NCBI GenBank assembly: GCA_964404035.1
Contig: CAYOIT010000044.1
Location: 1-30,983 of the forward strand
Source of the DNA: CAMBRF01 sp964404035
GTDB lineage: Bacteria > Verrucomicrobiota > Kiritimatiellia > CAIKKV01 > CAITUY01
Reading direction: 5' to 3'
Length of the DNA stretch: 30,983 bases
Shown here: positions 14,029 to 21,959 of the stretch, piece by piece
Numbering within the stretch: position 1 is the first letter of the stretch
Layout of the letters: the number at the start of each line of letters is the position of its first letter
The notes under the pieces: model-generated
What the model was told of the DNA's origin: nothing
Databases searched by the model: none
What the model saw: the letters and a program-made list of their open reading frames with translations, nothing else
Translations under genes and position numbers: made by a program

Positions 14029-15810
14029 ATGAACGAACACGTATCTACCGATTCGGTGGTGTACACGAACAAGGCCCGCTGCCGGGACTGTTGCCGGTGC
14101 GTGCGGGTCTGCCCGGTGAAGGCGATCCGCATGCGGGACGGCCAGGCGTTCGTGGTGGCTGAGGAGTGTCTGTCCTGCGGGACGTGCATTCGCGAATGCC
14201 CGCAGGGGGCCAAGTCCTATCGCAACGACGTCGATCGTGTGGCGGCGCTGGTGGGGCAGCCAGGGCTGACGGCGGTGAGCGTGGCGCCGTCGTTCGCCGC
14301 CGTGTTCACGGCTTGGGAGCGGAAGCGACTCCCCTCGGCCTTGCGACGATTGGGTTTTGGCTATGTGGCGGAAACCGCGGTAGGGGCCTATCACGTGGCA
14401 CTGGCCACGGCGGAGTGGGCGGCGGCCCGGCCAGGCGAAACGCATGTGGCCACTGCCTGCCCGGCGGTCGTCCGGTATATCGAACGGTACCGGCCGGAGT
14501 TGGCGGACCGGATGACTCCGCTGGCCTCTCCCATGGTGGCCCACGCGCGACGGCTGAAGGATAAACTGGGCGCCAACGTCAGGGTGGTGTTTCTCGGTCC
14601 GTGCGTCGCCAAGAAAATGGAGGCGGGTCGGCCGCAGGTTCGCGCGACGGTGGACGCGGTCCTGACGTTCGGGGAACTTAAGGAATGGATGGGGCGGGCC
14701 GGTATCGAACTGGGCGCCTGTGAGGAGAGTGAGTTCGACGAGCAGCCCGCGGGCGAGGCCCGGATGTTTCCGCTTGCCGGCGGCAGTCTCCGCACGGGAG
14801 CCCTGAGCAGCGACCTGCTGTCCGCCGAGGTGATCTCCGTCAGCGGCTTCGAGGAAATCCGGGATGCGTTGGATGGGATTGAACCCGGCCGGTCCCTTGT
14901 GATCGAGCCGCTGTTCTGCAGGCAGGGCTGCATCAACGGGCCGGCCATTCCGGATGAGCGGAACGTCTTTCAGCGCCGGGAGGAACTACTGAGCTATGCT
15001 ACCACGCCGCCGGAGAGCCAATGCGGCACCCCCGACCTGACGCGCCCCGATCTGTGCATCGGGTTCGACGAACAGCCCCGGGGCGGCGCCGGGCTTCCCG
15101 CGGAGGCGGATATTCTGCGCGAACTGGAACGGACCGGAAAGGCGCGCGCCGAAGATCAACTCAACTGCGGCGCGTGCGGCTACGGGTCGTGCCGCGAAAA
15201 AGCGGTGGCGGTGCTGAGGGGAATGGCCGAACCCGAAATGTGCCTGCCGTTCATGCGCCGGCGCGCGGAGCAGCGGACCGACCGCATCATGGAGACCAGT
15301 CCGAACGGCATTGTCATCCTGGACGAGCGCCTGAATATCATCAGCATGAACCCGGCCTTCCGGCGCTACTTCATGTGTTCCGAGGCGGTCTGCGGACGGC
15401 GGATCTCGTATCTCATGGATCCGGATCTCTTCGAGAAACTGGCGGCGGGCGCCACGGAACTGACCGAAACCGTGGTGCGGCACGACAAGTACAGTCTGGT
15501 GTGCCACGAAATCCTCTACGCGTTGCGCGATGAACGGTTGTATGTGGGCATCTTCGTGAACATCACGAACAACCGGGCCAACCAGGAACAGCTCAGCAAG
15601 CTGCGCGCCCAGACCCTGATCCAGGCGCAGGAACTGCTCGATCACCAGCTGGCCATGGCGCAGAAGGTCACCCAGTTTCTGGGCGAGAGTGCGGCGCAGG
15701 GCGAGGTCCTGGTCGAACACCTGCGGCAGTTGGCGACGGACGAGGACAGCCGGGGCGGCGGGCGGGAGGACAAGCAGTGGCTTCGCGATGCCTACATGTC
15801 GAAACGATAG
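14029..15810 (+). CDS. hydS: Putative sensory [FeFe] hydrogenase with PAS domain (HydS/HsfB-like)
   Basis: A 593-residue protein from ATG 14029, preceded by AGGAAGG. It has two ferredoxin clusters (CRDCCRCVRVCP and CLSCGTCIRECP), then an H-cluster domain in which the cluster ligands are kept: C144 (TACPAV), C192 (GPCVAKK), C297 and C301 (FCRQGC). The proton-transfer cysteine of TSCCP is replaced by A143, as described for sensory HydS enzymes. A further Fe-S domain (CGACGYGSC from C380) and a PAS domain (about 424-525, SPNGIVILDERLNIISMNPA) follow, ending in a helical tail. It probably detects H2 or redox state and signals through the phosphatase gene that overlaps it by 34 nt. Low catalytic H2 turnover is inferred. 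Confidence 0.88.
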   Translation: MNEHVSTDSVVYTNKARCRDCCRCVRVCPVKAIRMRDGQAFVVAEECLSCGTCIRECPQGAKSYRNDVDRVAALVGQPGLTAVSVAPSFAAVFTAWERKRLPSALRRLGFGYVAETAVGAYHVALATAEWAAARPGETHVATACPAVVRYIERYRPELADRMTPLASPMVAHARRLKDKLGANVRVVFLGPCVAKKMEAGRPQVRATVDAVLTFGELKEWMGRAGIELGACEESEFDEQPAGEARMFPLAGGSLRTGALSSDLLSAEVISVSGFEEIRDALDGIEPGRSLVIEPLFCRQGCINGPAIPDERNVFQRREELLSYATTPPESQCGTPDLTRPDLCIGFDEQPRGGAGLPAEADILRELERTGKARAEDQLNCGACGYGSCREKAVAVLRGMAEPEMCLPFMRRRAEQRTDRIMETSPNGIVILDERLNIISMNPAFRRYFMCSEAVCGRRISYLMDPDLFEKLAAGATELTETVVRHDKYSLVCHEILYALRDERLYVGIFVNITNNRANQEQLSKLRAQTLIQAQELLDHQLAMAQKVTQFLGESAAQGEVLVEHLRQLATDEDSRGGGREDKQWLRDAYMSKR

Positions 15811-16931
15811 CGGCGGCGCGGTCGCGCCACGCGGGCGAGGCCTGCGGCGACACGTTTGTCTGTCATCGTGAAGCCGCCGGCACCACCCTGCTGGTGTGCG
15901 ACGGGCTGGGGCACGGCATCCGGGCCAATATGGCCGCCACCTTGTGCCAGGCGCGGCTGTCCGGTCTGTTGCGGGCCGGCTACTCGCTGCGACGGGCTTT
16001 CGAGAGTGTTGTGAGAACCATGGAGAGTGTGAAGGGCACCGACGCACCCTACTCGGTGTTCTCAGCCCTGCGGGTCCTGAATGAAGGCGACGCGACGGTG
16101 TTGTCCTACGACATGCCCGGCGGTGTCCTTCTGGGAGACCGGCATGCGACGGCGCTCCACGCCCGGCCCATTGTGATGGGACCGGCCATGGTCATGGAAT
16201 CCAATTGCTTCCTGAGGCCCGGCGAAGGCGTGATGCTTATGAGCGACGGGATCACCCAGGCCGGCCTGGGGCGGGGGATGAAGGATGGCTGGACGCTGGA
16301 CGGCGTGGCGCGTCTGGCTGACCGGTTGCTGCAGGAGGGGTGCGCCATGGGGGACCTGGCCGGACGCGTTTTGGCGCGCGCGGAGGAGTTCGGCCAGGGC
16401 GAGGTCGGAGATGATTGCACGGTGGTCGCCGCGCTCTGCCGGCTGGGGCGGACCTTGACGATCCTCACCGGGCCGCCGTGCGACCGGACGGCCGACCATG
16501 CCATCGTCGACCGGTTCCTCATGAGTGACGGCTGGAAGGTGGTCTGCGGCGGGACCACGTCGGCGATCGTCGCCGAACGGCTGGGGCGGAAACTGGCTCT
16601 GCCGCGGGAGGGGGGCAGTCTGAGGGCTCCGCCAAGCTACGAACTGGAAGGGGTGGACCTCGTCACGGAAGGCACCGTCACGCTGAACCAGGTTCACAAC
16701 CTGTTCGAGACCGACCCTGAAGAGTGGGACGAGGCGAGCGGGGTCACGGAGTTACTGGAGTTGATGCGCGGCGCCGACCAAGTGCATTTCCTGGTGGGGC
16801 AGTCCATCAACCCCGCGAGCGGGCACGTGAGCTTTCGTCAGCAGGGGATTTTGTCACGCGCCGGCATTGTGCCGCTGCTGGCCGGCAAACTCGAAGCCGC
16901 CGGGAAACGGGTGCTGGTCGAGAAGGTGTGA
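15777..16931 (+). CDS. SpoIIE-type PP2C serine phosphatase linked to the sensory hydrogenase
   Basis: A 384-residue protein. Residues about 10-225 form a SpoIIE/PP2C phosphatase domain; metal-binding aspartates are D42 in LLVCDGLGHG, D157 in MLMSDGITQAG and D212/D213 in GDDCTVVAAL, with SYDMPGGVLL between. The last 155 residues (from TLTILTGPPCDRTADH) are a separate domain of unknown function. GTG 15777 lies inside the end of the upstream gene with GGAGG before it, so the two are translationally coupled. Such phosphatases normally dephosphorylate anti-sigma-factor antagonists or similar phosphoserine proteins; no partner kinase or anti-sigma gene is in the window. Cytoplasmic, no membrane segments. 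Confidence 0.87.
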   Translation: MASRCLHVETIAAARSRHAGEACGDTFVCHREAAGTTLLVCDGLGHGIRANMAATLCQARLSGLLRAGYSLRRAFESVVRTMESVKGTDAPYSVFSALRVLNEGDATVLSYDMPGGVLLGDRHATALHARPIVMGPAMVMESNCFLRPGEGVMLMSDGITQAGLGRGMKDGWTLDGVARLADRLLQEGCAMGDLAGRVLARAEEFGQGEVGDDCTVVAALCRLGRTLTILTGPPCDRTADHAIVDRFLMSDGWKVVCGGTTSAIVAERLGRKLALPREGGSLRAPPSYELEGVDLVTEGTVTLNQVHNLFETDPEEWDEASGVTELLELMRGADQVHFLVGQSINPASGHVSFRQQGILSRAGIVPLLAGKLEAAGKRVLVEKV

Positions 16932-16964
16932 TCGCCTGTAAATGGAATGAAGCCACACGTTCAA

Positions 16965-16981
16965 GATCACAAAGTGTGATC
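16965..16981. promoter_or_regulatory. Short perfect palindrome after the phosphatase gene
   Basis: GATCACA-AAG-TGTGATC is a perfect 7-bp inverted repeat with a 3-nt spacer, 34 nt after the phosphatase stop. It resembles a CRP/FNR-family half-site arrangement but with a shorter spacer, and it has no T-tract. Role uncertain. Confidence 0.35.
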
Positions 16982-17084
16982 CTAAACCTAGGTCAGCACC
17001 ATGGCGGCGAGTTGGGGCGTCCCGGCTCCAGGAGATCGCGGCAGCAACGGGTTGTCCGAGCTATAGTTGGCAAAGTGTTATCAC

Positions 17085-17141
17085 TGGACCTATTTTGGGC
17101 TATTGAATATGATAGTGAAGTCAATAGACCTATAAAGGGCT
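17085..17141 (+). promoter_or_regulatory. hipBA promoter with a double operator
   Basis: GACCTATTTTGGGCT (17087-17101) is repeated as GACCTATAAAGGGCT (17127-17141), 40 bp apart. Inside, TATTGA (17101-17106) and TCAATA (17121-17126) are inverted. A promoter fits between: TGGACC (17085-17090), 17 nt, TATGAT (17108-17113). The first repeat covers the -35 box and the second covers the AAGGG ribosome-site region, as expected for autorepression by HipB. Confidence 0.55.
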
Positions 17142-17145
17142 GTTA

Positions 17146-17457
17146 ATGACAATACGACTACAAACGGATGAATGGGAGGCGCAACTCGGACAGAGTCTGC
17201 GTGAACTCCGGCTGCGTCAGAACATCGCCCAGCGCCAGTTCGCCGAGCGGGCTGACGTGGCCCTGAATGTGGTCAAGAACCTGGAGGGCGGCAAGGGCGC
17301 GACGGTCTCCTCGCTCATTAAGGTGTTGCGCGCCTTGGGCCGCGAAGATTGGCTTCACACGCTCGCACCGCAGGTGTCCGTCAGCCCCATGCAGATGCTG
17401 AAGGACAAACCGGGGCGACGGCGGGCCTCCCCGTCGAAGGAGGCGCGGCGTGTATAA
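17146..17457 (+). CDS. hipB: HipB-like XRE-family antitoxin / repressor
   Basis: A 103-residue protein with an XRE helix-turn-helix at about residues 14-68 (LGQSLRELRLRQNIAQRQFA, then ALNVVKNLEGG). The tail is basic and proline-rich, probably disordered. It sits directly before hipA with an 8-nt overlap, the standard antitoxin-toxin order. It should bind the paired repeats just upstream and hold HipA inactive. ATG 17146 has only a weak AAGGG ribosome site, which lies within the operator. Confidence 0.88.
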   Translation: MTIRLQTDEWEAQLGQSLRELRLRQNIAQRQFAERADVALNVVKNLEGGKGATVSSLIKVLRALGREDWLHTLAPQVSVSPMQMLKDKPGRRRASPSKEARRV

Positions 17458-18733
17458 GCCGGTCAAGGTGATCGAGGTCGGCGCATGGGGACGGCGGGTC
17501 GGTGCCGTTGCGATGGATCCGCGGTTGGGCTTCTATGCGTTCGAGTACGATCCGGCGTTTGTCAGGACGGGCATCGCACTCGCTCCGCTGACCATGCCGC
17601 TCGCGCAGGCGCGCGAGCCGTTCATTTTCACCGACTTGCCGGAGCTGACCTACAAACGACTGCCTGCCTTACTGGCGGACTCCCTCCCGGACGATTTTGG
17701 CAATGCGCTAATTGACGGCTGGATGGCCGCGAAAGGCATAGAGCGTTCTCAGATTACGGCCTTGGATCGTCTGGCCTATATGGGCAAGCGCGGGATGGGC
17801 GCGCTGGAATTCCATCCTGCACGCAGTCCCGCCGGAACCGGCCATACGGCGCTCTCGCTCGCCAAACTCGTGGAAAGCGCCCGCCGCGCGGTGCACGGCG
17901 AGATTGGTTCGGATTCCCTATCCAGCGCCGCGCTGGCGCAAATGATCAAGGTGGGTACATCGGCGGGCGGGGCGCGCGCGAAGGCCGTGATTGCCTGGAA
18001 TCCGGCGACGCAGGAAATTCGCGCCGGTCAATTCGATGTCGATTCCGGTTTCGAGCATTGGCTGCTCAAGTTCGACGGCATGGGCGTGGATCGGGAACTG
18101 GGTGGCACGCAGGACTATGGACGGATCGAGTACGCCTACCATCGCATGGCAACCGCCGCCGGCCTACTCATGTCGCCCTGCCGTCTGCTGGAGGAGAACG
18201 GACGAGCCCATTTCATGACCCAGCGATTTGACCGCGACAGGAACCGCAAGCACCACCTGCAAACCCTGTGCGCCATGGCCCATCTGGATTACAGACAGAA
18301 GGCCAGTCATGATTACAGTCAGCTTTTCCAAACCATCGCCAGCCTGCGACTCGGGTATGCGGCGCTGGAGGAGTCCTTCCGCCGGATGTCGTTCAATGTA
18401 ATGGCCGCCAACTGCGATGACCACACGAAGAACGTTTCGTTCCTGTTGCGCGAAGGGGAAAGCTGGACACTCGCTCCTGCGTACGATGTGACCCACGCGC
18501 ACAATCCGGACGGCGAGTGGACAAACCAGCATCTGATGGCCGTAAACGGAAAGTTCTCAGGCATTTCCCGTGCAGACCTGCTGGCCGTGGCCGATCGGTT
18601 TGGCATCGGCACCGCAACCAAAGTCCTGCAACAGGTCGGCGACGCGGTGGCAGCTTGGCCTGACTTCGCCGCACAAGCCGGGATCTCCTCCGATGCAACA
18701 AGCAGAATCCGCGGCCATCATCATGTGTTCTGA
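17450..18733 (+). CDS. hipA: HipA-like serine/threonine kinase toxin
   Basis: A 427-residue full-length HipA with both the N-terminal (HipN) region and the kinase fold. GTSAGGARAKAVIAW (about 170-184) corresponds to the ATP-contacting loop, MTQRFDRDRNRKHH to the catalytic-core segment, CDDHTKN has the catalytic aspartate at D323 and APAYDV the metal-binding D346. E. coli HipA phosphorylates glutamyl-tRNA synthetase; other HipA members use other aminoacyl-tRNA synthetases, so the target here is not assigned. GTG 17450 overlaps hipB by 8 nt. It converges on the polysaccharide cluster with a 9-nt gap. Confidence 0.92.
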   Translation: MYKPVKVIEVGAWGRRVGAVAMDPRLGFYAFEYDPAFVRTGIALAPLTMPLAQAREPFIFTDLPELTYKRLPALLADSLPDDFGNALIDGWMAAKGIERSQITALDRLAYMGKRGMGALEFHPARSPAGTGHTALSLAKLVESARRAVHGEIGSDSLSSAALAQMIKVGTSAGGARAKAVIAWNPATQEIRAGQFDVDSGFEHWLLKFDGMGVDRELGGTQDYGRIEYAYHRMATAAGLLMSPCRLLEENGRAHFMTQRFDRDRNRKHHLQTLCAMAHLDYRQKASHDYSQLFQTIASLRLGYAALEESFRRMSFNVMAANCDDHTKNVSFLLREGESWTLAPAYDVTHAHNPDGEWTNQHLMAVNGKFSGISRADLLAVADRFGIGTATKVLQQVGDAVAAWPDFAAQAGISSDATSRIRGHHHVF

Positions 18734-18742
18734 ATGCAGGTT

Positions 18743-20059
18743 CTATCTGGCCTTGCTGTTCTGATCTCGCGCGGAGCGGTCCGATAGGGCCGTCAGCGCA
18801 AAAACGATGGCCAGGGGGATCCCTATACCGCGAACCAGGAGCGGGTGCCAGAGGCCGCAGATCGTGAAGGATAGGATGGCGCCCAGGAGGCCCAGGGCCA
18901 GGCCGCGATCGGTGGGTTCCGTTGAGGTGAAGAAGCGCTTGGCGGCCGTGATCCCGAACGTGAACAACAGACCGAGAAAGGCGGCCAACCCGAGCAGACC
19001 CGTGGAGGCGGCTGTCACCAGGTAGAGATTCTCGGAATCGTGTTCCACGACGCCGGTGGGGCGCGGCAGCACGCCGAAGTAGCCGCCGATATTGTCCTGG
19101 TAATTGCCTATGCCCACGCCCAGCCAGGGCTGTTCGGAGAGCATCACCGTCGCCGCCTGCCATTCGGTGTAGCGCAGCGAAACCTCGTTGTTGTCGTTGA
19201 ACAGGCGGAGCGATTCATCCAGCACCACGTTGTTATGGCGGGGCAGACGCGGAAGAACCAGGATCAGGATGATGGCCAGGAGGGTGGCAAAGGCGATGAA
19301 CGCGACCTTGCCTCGCATCGCGCACAAGAGCGCCAGGGTCAGGGCGATCGCGATCAGCGCTCCGCCGGACAGCGTGACCAGCAGGGCCAGCGTGATCATG
19401 GTCAGCAGCCAGACTCGACGCCCGGGGCAAGTCTCGTAAAGGGCGATGCCGGCCATGAACGGGACCATGAGCGCCAGGTACCCGCCAAAGACATTCCGGT
19501 TCCCGAACGTGGAGCAGACCTTGAAGTTCGCGATACCTGGAAGCAGATAATGCACGACCCCCAGAAGGATCACCGCCGAGGCGACGATCAGAAAGAGATC
19601 CGTTACCCGGCGGACGCGGTCACGATCCGGAAGGCTCGCAAAGAGCATGAACGTCGCGATGAGATACTCCAGCAGTTGGACGATGTCCTTGACGCCCTTC
19701 AGAGGGTGGATGGATCCGATGAGCGACAGCGCGGCGATCAGGATGAAGAGGACCGCCATGAAGGGAGGGGAGGAGAGTTTGAACCCCTTCCACGTACGGC
19801 GGGCGCCGGGTTGCCCGCCGATGCCGGGCGACGTAGCGCCCGGCCTACTTGGAGCGCCACCTTCCCTTGATGGCTGCATCCACCGTCCGATCAAGAGGCT
19901 CAGCAGCCAGAGACCGAAGACGCCCCACACCAGCGGGTCCGCGGCAGAGATGAACGTTTTCTTGGCGACTTCGATGGCATACTGGGTTGGCGAGACGATG
20001 ACGATGGCCAGCAGACCAAACCAGATCACGCGGCGGAGGATGTTCAGCAGGCCGGTCAT
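18743..20059 (-). CDS. O-antigen ligase / polymerase-type membrane protein
   Basis: A 438-residue polytopic membrane protein with about 12 hydrophobic segments, of the WaaL/Wzy superfamily. The large periplasmic loop has the family pattern in LRYTEWQAATVMLSEQPWLG followed by GIGNYQDN and VEHDSENLYL. It would polymerise or ligate lipid-linked glycans on the outer face of the inner membrane. Residues about 70-89 (within SRPGATSPGIGGQPGARRT) are encoded by a palindromic repeat inserted in a loop between the second and third membrane segments. ATG 20059 overlaps the stop of the upstream gene by 4 nt. The choice between ligase and polymerase cannot be made from sequence. Confidence 0.85.
   Translation of the reverse strand: MTGLLNILRRVIWFGLLAIVIVSPTQYAIEVAKKTFISAADPLVWGVFGLWLLSLLIGRWMQPSREGGAPSRPGATSPGIGGQPGARRTWKGFKLSSPPFMAVLFILIAALSLIGSIHPLKGVKDIVQLLEYLIATFMLFASLPDRDRVRRVTDLFLIVASAVILLGVVHYLLPGIANFKVCSTFGNRNVFGGYLALMVPFMAGIALYETCPGRRVWLLTMITLALLVTLSGGALIAIALTLALLCAMRGKVAFIAFATLLAIILILVLPRLPRHNNVVLDESLRLFNDNNEVSLRYTEWQAATVMLSEQPWLGVGIGNYQDNIGGYFGVLPRPTGVVEHDSENLYLVTAASTGLLGLAAFLGLLFTFGITAAKRFFTSTEPTDRGLALGLLGAILSFTICGLWHPLLVRGIGIPLAIVFALTALSDRSARDQNSKAR
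19794..19852 (+). repeat. Palindromic element copy 2 (A+B), in frame inside the O-antigen ligase gene
   Basis: Module A (19794-19820) and module B (19817-19852) are fused, sharing GCCG. Module B is identical to that of copy 1 over its 36 nt. Module A keeps the arms CGGCGGGC/GCCCGCCG but its spacer region has changed from the CTACGT form. Read on the minus strand it is open and in frame with the ligase gene, adding about 20 residues rich in G, P, A and R. Confidence 0.88.
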
Positions 20060-20613
20060 TTCGCGAGGACCTCTTCCACGCCGACCGGGACATAGCGCTT
20101 GTCGAGCACCAGCAGAATCTGATCAAGCTTCACGCCATCCTGACGATTCTTGAGGGTGAGCACATGCTTGCCCTTGGTCAGCGTCAGCATTTTGAGTCGC
20201 GGCGGCGCTTTGACCCAGTGCCAGGTGTTGTAGGTGGCGTCCTTGCCGAAGGTGAACGGCAGGGAGTCGTCAATGACCACGGTGAAGGAGCTGTTGCATT
20301 CGCTGAGCCAGTAGGCCCGGCCCCACAGGAGGTAGTCGCCCGGTTCGTCGATTTCGAAGGAAAGCTTGATTTCGCCCTGGTTGACCTTGGGCGGATTGCC
20401 GGCGCCTTTGGGGATTTCGAGATACTTGCCGCCGGAGGCGCCTGGCACAGCCGTCACGCCGTTCGTGGCTGCGGCGTCCACCACGCGCATGGGCGCGACG
20501 AGGCCCTCGCCCGATTCCGCCTCAAGGCAGACGCGGCCACCCGCGAGGGCGGCGGAGGCTGCAAGATAAAGGCAGGCAAGAGCCACGCCGTTGAATCGTA
20601 GAACGTTATTCAT
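20056..20613 (-). CDS. Secreted carbohydrate-binding-like beta-sandwich protein
   Basis: A 185-residue protein from the ATG at 20613, which has GGAAAGGA upstream; the open frame continues further but those residues are not signal-like. Residues 1-25 (MNNVLRFNGVALACLYLAAS, then AALA) are a signal peptide. The mature part has CLEAESGEG, GDYLLWGRAYWL, FGKDATYNTWHWV, LTKGKHVLTLKNRQDGVKLD and ILLVLDKRYVPVG, the pattern of galactose-binding-like (CBM6/35-like) domains. It overlaps the ligase gene by 4 nt and is therefore probably made with it; it may bind the exported glycan in the periplasm or outside. Family assignment is by pattern only. Confidence 0.7.
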   Translation of the reverse strand: MNNVLRFNGVALACLYLAASAALAGGRVCLEAESGEGLVAPMRVVDAAATNGVTAVPGASGGKYLEIPKGAGNPPKVNQGEIKLSFEIDEPGDYLLWGRAYWLSECNSSFTVVIDDSLPFTFGKDATYNTWHWVKAPPRLKMLTLTKGKHVLTLKNRQDGVKLDQILLVLDKRYVPVGVEEVLAK

Positions 20614-20670
20614 AGACCATTCCTTTCCTAACCCGGCATAGCCGGAACGAAAAGACAATTCGAGGATTCT

Positions 20671-20720
20671 TACCACGGATTACACGGATGACACTGATAA
20701 ATAAAACCAAAATCTTATCC
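20671..20720. repeat. Short tandem-like repeat (CACGGATTACACGGATGACA type)
   Basis: ACCACGGATTACACGGATGA is followed by CACTGATAAATAAAACC, with the unit CACGGAT/CACTGAT recurring about every 9-10 nt. It sits in the gap between the GT4 gene and the secreted protein gene. Similar strings are widespread in intergenic DNA of several bacterial phyla. No function known to me. Confidence 0.5.
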
Positions 20721-20738
20721 GTCCGGAAGAGGAGAGAC

Positions 20739-21959
20739 CTAGGTGCCCTCATACATCCTGGTCAACTGCCCGATCATCTCCTCGATATGGCATCGGTGCC
20801 GGAGCACCTCGCGTGCACTATTCCCCATCTTGGACCGCAGCTCCTCATTTTCAAGCACTTTCACCAGGGCGGCGGCCAGGGCGGCGGAATCCGCCGGGGG
20901 AACCAGTAGCCCGCTTTGCCCCTCCTGAATCACATCCGGCATTCCGCCCACGCGGGTGGCAACGACCGCCTTGCCGGCAGCCATGGCCTCCAGCAGGACG
21001 TAGGGCAGTCCTTCCCACAGCGACGGCAGAACGACGACATCAAACACCGGCAGGAGTTCCGGAACATCCTCCCGCGCGCCGACGAGGAGGCACCGGCTCT
21101 GCAGTCCGGCGGCGGTGATCTGGCGCTCGATGGTCTCCCGGAGCTCGCCATCGCCGACCAGGAGGAAGCGGGCCGCGGGCTGGCGCGCTGCGACCCGTCG
21201 GGCGGCTTCGATGAAATAGCTGTGCCCTTTCTGCCGGGTGAAACGTCCGATGACCCCCACCACCAGATTGCCGGGTTTGACTCCCAATTCCCGGCGCTGC
21301 TGGGTTCGGGCCTGGTGGGGAAGGAGGACGGGCGGTCCCTCGTCCGGCGTTCGGCGGGCAGCGTAGTGCCCGCCGTACTGATCCGCGGAAGACGTTGGCT
21401 GGCCGATCCCGTTTTCGATGACGACCACGCGGGCGGGGTCGATCAAAGTTTCGGCGATCGGCTTCTGGCTGGGACAGACGCACACCAAGCGGTCCGTGAA
21501 GCGGGCCGCGAAACGTTCCAGCTGGACATAGATGAACCGGAGCAGCGGGGGGGAGTCCATCTGGAAGGGGAAGGTGTGGGCAGTATGGATGATGCGGGGA
21601 ACCCGCGCCATCCGGGCGGCGAGACGCCCGATGAACCCCGCCTTGGAACTGTGCGTGTGAACGACATCGAATCCGCCCCGCCGCATCAGGCGGAAAAGCC
21701 GGACCAGGGCGAGGAGGTCGCCGACCGGGTTGATGGCGCGCTGCATCGGGATGACCGTCACCTGAATCCCTTTCGCGGTCAGGAACGCGATATCATTGAC
21801 GAAGGAGGGATCGCGCCGGGTGGAGCAGGCCACCGAAACCTTGCAGCGGGCGGGATTCAGATTCGTGACGATATCCACCAGGTGGCGCCGGGTTCCGCCG
21901 ACAGTGGCCTCGAGCACCTCGAGCACCTTGACCGGTTTCTTCGAAAGGGGGGCACTCAT
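20739..21959 (-). CDS. GT4-family glycosyltransferase
   Basis: A 406-residue GT-B retaining glycosyltransferase (GT4). VLEATVGGTRRHLVDIV gives the N-terminal glycine loop, DVVHTHSSKAGFIGRLAARM the acceptor-side region, GVIGRFTRQKGHSYFIEA the sugar-nucleotide domain start and LPSLWEGLPYVLLEAMAAGK the E-x7-E motif. It adds a sugar to a lipid-linked intermediate at the cytoplasmic membrane face. Residues 194-203 (YGGHYAARR region) are encoded by a palindromic repeat, in a stretch between NGIG and RRELG that is longer than usual for the family. ATG 21959 directly follows the MurJ stop (TAAATG). Donor and acceptor sugars are unknown. Confidence 0.9.
   Translation of the reverse strand: MSAPLSKKPVKVLEVLEATVGGTRRHLVDIVTNLNPARCKVSVACSTRRDPSFVNDIAFLTAKGIQVTVIPMQRAINPVGDLLALVRLFRLMRRGGFDVVHTHSSKAGFIGRLAARMARVPRIIHTAHTFPFQMDSPPLLRFIYVQLERFAARFTDRLVCVCPSQKPIAETLIDPARVVVIENGIGQPTSSADQYGGHYAARRTPDEGPPVLLPHQARTQQRRELGVKPGNLVVGVIGRFTRQKGHSYFIEAARRVAARQPAARFLLVGDGELRETIERQITAAGLQSRCLLVGAREDVPELLPVFDVVVLPSLWEGLPYVLLEAMAAGKAVVATRVGGMPDVIQEGQSGLLVPPADSAALAAALVKVLENEELRSKMGNSAREVLRHRCHIEEMIGQLTRMYEGT
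21352..21378 (-). repeat. Palindromic element copy 3 (module A only), in frame inside a GT4 gene
   Basis: A single module A in inverted orientation: arms CGGCGGGCA/TGCCCGCCG with spacer GCGTAG on the plus strand, one change from copy 1. At 27 nt it is a multiple of three and adds exactly nine codons. It is open in the gene frame. Confidence 0.88.

Noticed and set aside
17001..17066. Small open frame of 21 codons before hipB
   Set aside because: No ribosome site, no similarity that I recognise, and it lies in the spacer upstream of the hip operator.
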